Source: an uncultured Alphaproteobacteria bacterium
Lineage (GTDB): Bacteria > Pseudomonadota > Alphaproteobacteria > JAPOUT01 > G958296285
Direction of reading: 5' to 3'
DNA length: 64,000 nucleotides
Assembly (NCBI GenBank): GCA_958296285.1
Contig: OY282459.1
Span: 62,001 to 126,000, forward strand
The notes below the pieces were generated by a model. That model worked only from the letters and a program-made list of their open reading frames with translations, made no database searches and was not told the DNA's origin. The stretch's first letter is position 1, and each line of letters opens with the position of its first letter. A program made the translations under genes and the position numbers. Positions 62,989-64,000 of this stretch are shown piece by piece.

Positions 62989-64000
62989 TCAGCCGCGCTT
63001 CCGCGCGAGAAGGGCGCGCGCCGCTTCGGCGGCGGCTTCCGCCGTGATTCCGAAATGCTCAAACAGCACTTCCCCCGCGCCGCTGGCGCCGAAGCCCTCC
63101 ATGCCGATGAAGAGTCCGTCCTCGCCCAAATAGCGCCGCCATCCCATCTCGCCCGCCGCCTCTATCGCGATGCGCGCCGAGGATGCGCCCAAAACGCTCT
63201 TGCGGTAATCCTCGTCCTGCGCCGCGAAAAACTCCCAGCACGGCATGGAGACGACCCGCGCCTGAAGATTGTCCAAAGACAAAATCCGCCGCGCTTCCAT
63301 CGCCACCGAAACCTCGGATCCTGTCGCCAAGAAGGTGATGTCCGCCTCGCCGTCGCTCTCCGCGATCTCATAAGCGCCGCGCGCGCTTTGGTTTCCGTTC
63401 TCGTCCTGCGTCCTGACGGCGGGGACATTTTGGCGCGTGAGAATGAGCGCGCTCGGACCTTTCGCGTTCCGCAAAGCCGCCTCCCAGCACTCCGCCGTCT
63501 CCACCGCGTCCGCCGGGCGAAAGACGGACAAATTCGGAATAGCCCGCAAAGACGCCAAATGCTCCACAGGCTGATGAGTCGGACCGTCCTCGCCCAAGCC
63601 GATGGAATCATGGGTGAAAAGATAAATGACGCGCAGCCCCATCAGCGCCGAGAGCCGCAGCGCCGGACGGCAATAATCGCTAAAGACCAAAAACGTCCCG
63701 CCATAGGGAATGAAGCCGCCATGCAGAGCCAAGCCGTTCATCACCGCCGCCATGCCATGCTCTCTCACTCCGTAATGGAGAAAGCGCCCGCCATAATTCT
63801 GGGCGCTCAAGACGCTCTGCGAAGAGGCGCGGGCGTTGTTTGAGCCTGTCAGATCGGCGGAGCCGCCAAGAAGGGCGGGAATGTCGGACGCCAGTTTCTC
63901 TAAAACGGCTCCTGAGGCGCGCCTTGTCGCGCTCTCCTCCTTCTCTTTCAGAAAGCGCCTCTTCAGCGCCGAGACGCTCCGCGAAAGACCATCGGGAAGA
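62989..64000 (-). CDS. tkt: Transketolase (5' end outside window)
   Basis: The visible 336 residues are the C-terminal half of transketolase, which moves two-carbon units between sugar phosphates using thiamine diphosphate. Visible features are [32 protein letters not shown] (with the conserved histidine and glutamate), [18 protein letters not shown], and [18 protein letters not shown]. The frame is open to the right edge, so the start and the cofactor-binding N-terminus lie beyond the window. The TTG at 63810 is an internal codon, not the start. It leads the tkt-gap-pgk-fba unit. Confidence 0.95.
   Translation of the reverse strand, partial: LPDGLSRSVSALKRRFLKEKEESATRRASGAVLEKLASDIPALLGGSADLTGSNNARASSQSVLSAQNYGGRFLHYGVREHGMAAVMNGLALHGGFIPYGGTFLVFSDYCRPALRLSALMGLRVIYLFTHDSIGLGEDGPTHQPVEHLASLRAIPNLSVFRPADAVETAECWEAALRNAKGPSALILTRQNVPAVRTQDENGNQSARGAYEIAESDGEADITFLATGSEVSVAMEARRILSLDNLQARVVSMPCWEFFAAQDEDYRKSVLGASSARIAIEAAGEMGWRRYLGEDGLFIGMEGFGASGAGEVLFEHFGITAEAAAEAARALLARKRG

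Noticed and set aside
1..64000. tRNA, rRNA or CRISPR loci
   Set aside because: I scanned the gaps and found no cloverleaf-like sequence, rRNA segment or regularly spaced repeats; without a search tool a single tRNA in an unusual form cannot be fully excluded.

Overview
The window is a gene-dense, GC-rich stretch of an aerobic alphaproteobacterial chromosome. The evidence is gene content and order: rpmB, a cobS-cobT pair with a small zinc-finger/J-domain gene, aroK-aroB-CNNM/CBS next to bolA, xerD-accA, class I lysyl-tRNA synthetase, petABC encoding a cytochrome bc1 complex, oxygen-dependent hemF, and tkt-gap-pgk-fba. I cannot name a genus. Intergenic gaps are short, many genes overlap by 1-20 bases, and two tail-to-tail pairs overlap by 67 and 161 bases. 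I saw no rRNA, tRNA, CRISPR array, transposase or phage genes.

Layout. 1-1838: Sec translocase accessory genes (secD cut by the window edge, yajC). 2039-9660: ribosomal protein L28, a queuosine-precursor transporter, cobaltochelatase CobT/CobS with its J-domain neighbour, BolA, a CNNM/CBS membrane protein, and shikimate genes. 9741-19967: a small membrane protein, a secreted repeat-containing protein, XerD, AccA, an epoxide hydrolase, SecA, ArgJ and a methyltransferase. 19978-35618: LysRS, a DinG-type helicase, a quinone reductase-like enzyme, two paralogous unknown proteins, MtnP, the bc1 operon, HemF, a TauD-family oxygenase and the ZnuABC zinc importer. 36002-49318: a hydrolase, ArgC, an acyl-CoA dehydrogenase pair, an ABC exporter, two paraoxonase-like proteins, an ExbB/OmpA-type pair, inositol monophosphatase, EF-P and a thiamine-diphosphate enzyme. 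49740-64000: two very large prepilin-like proteins, an amino-acid oxidase, AlkA, hydrolases, ThiE and the lower glycolytic/Calvin-type operon, running off the window in tkt.

The most unusual signal is not a gene. Three related stem-loop mosaics of about 340 bp (35603-35943, 44107-44450, 49334-49674) fill the only large non-coding gaps. All three lie exactly where the plus strand changes from strongly G+T-rich to strongly A+C-rich. The asymmetry is greatest next to the element, fades over about 0.5-3 kb and does not follow gene direction. Similar flips without an element occur near 24.41 kb and, more weakly, near 19.97 kb. This fits recurrent fork convergence or break-and-resection sites, but the mechanism is inference. 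A second repeat family, a 12-bp palindrome, lies inside or beside yajC/rpmB, secA, hemF and alkA and is read in frame in three of them, like the palindromic elements of Rickettsia.

Codon choice follows the local strand bias, so genes beside the elements look foreign to their neighbours although their protein families are ordinary alphaproteobacterial ones. Codon bias alone should not be read as transfer here.
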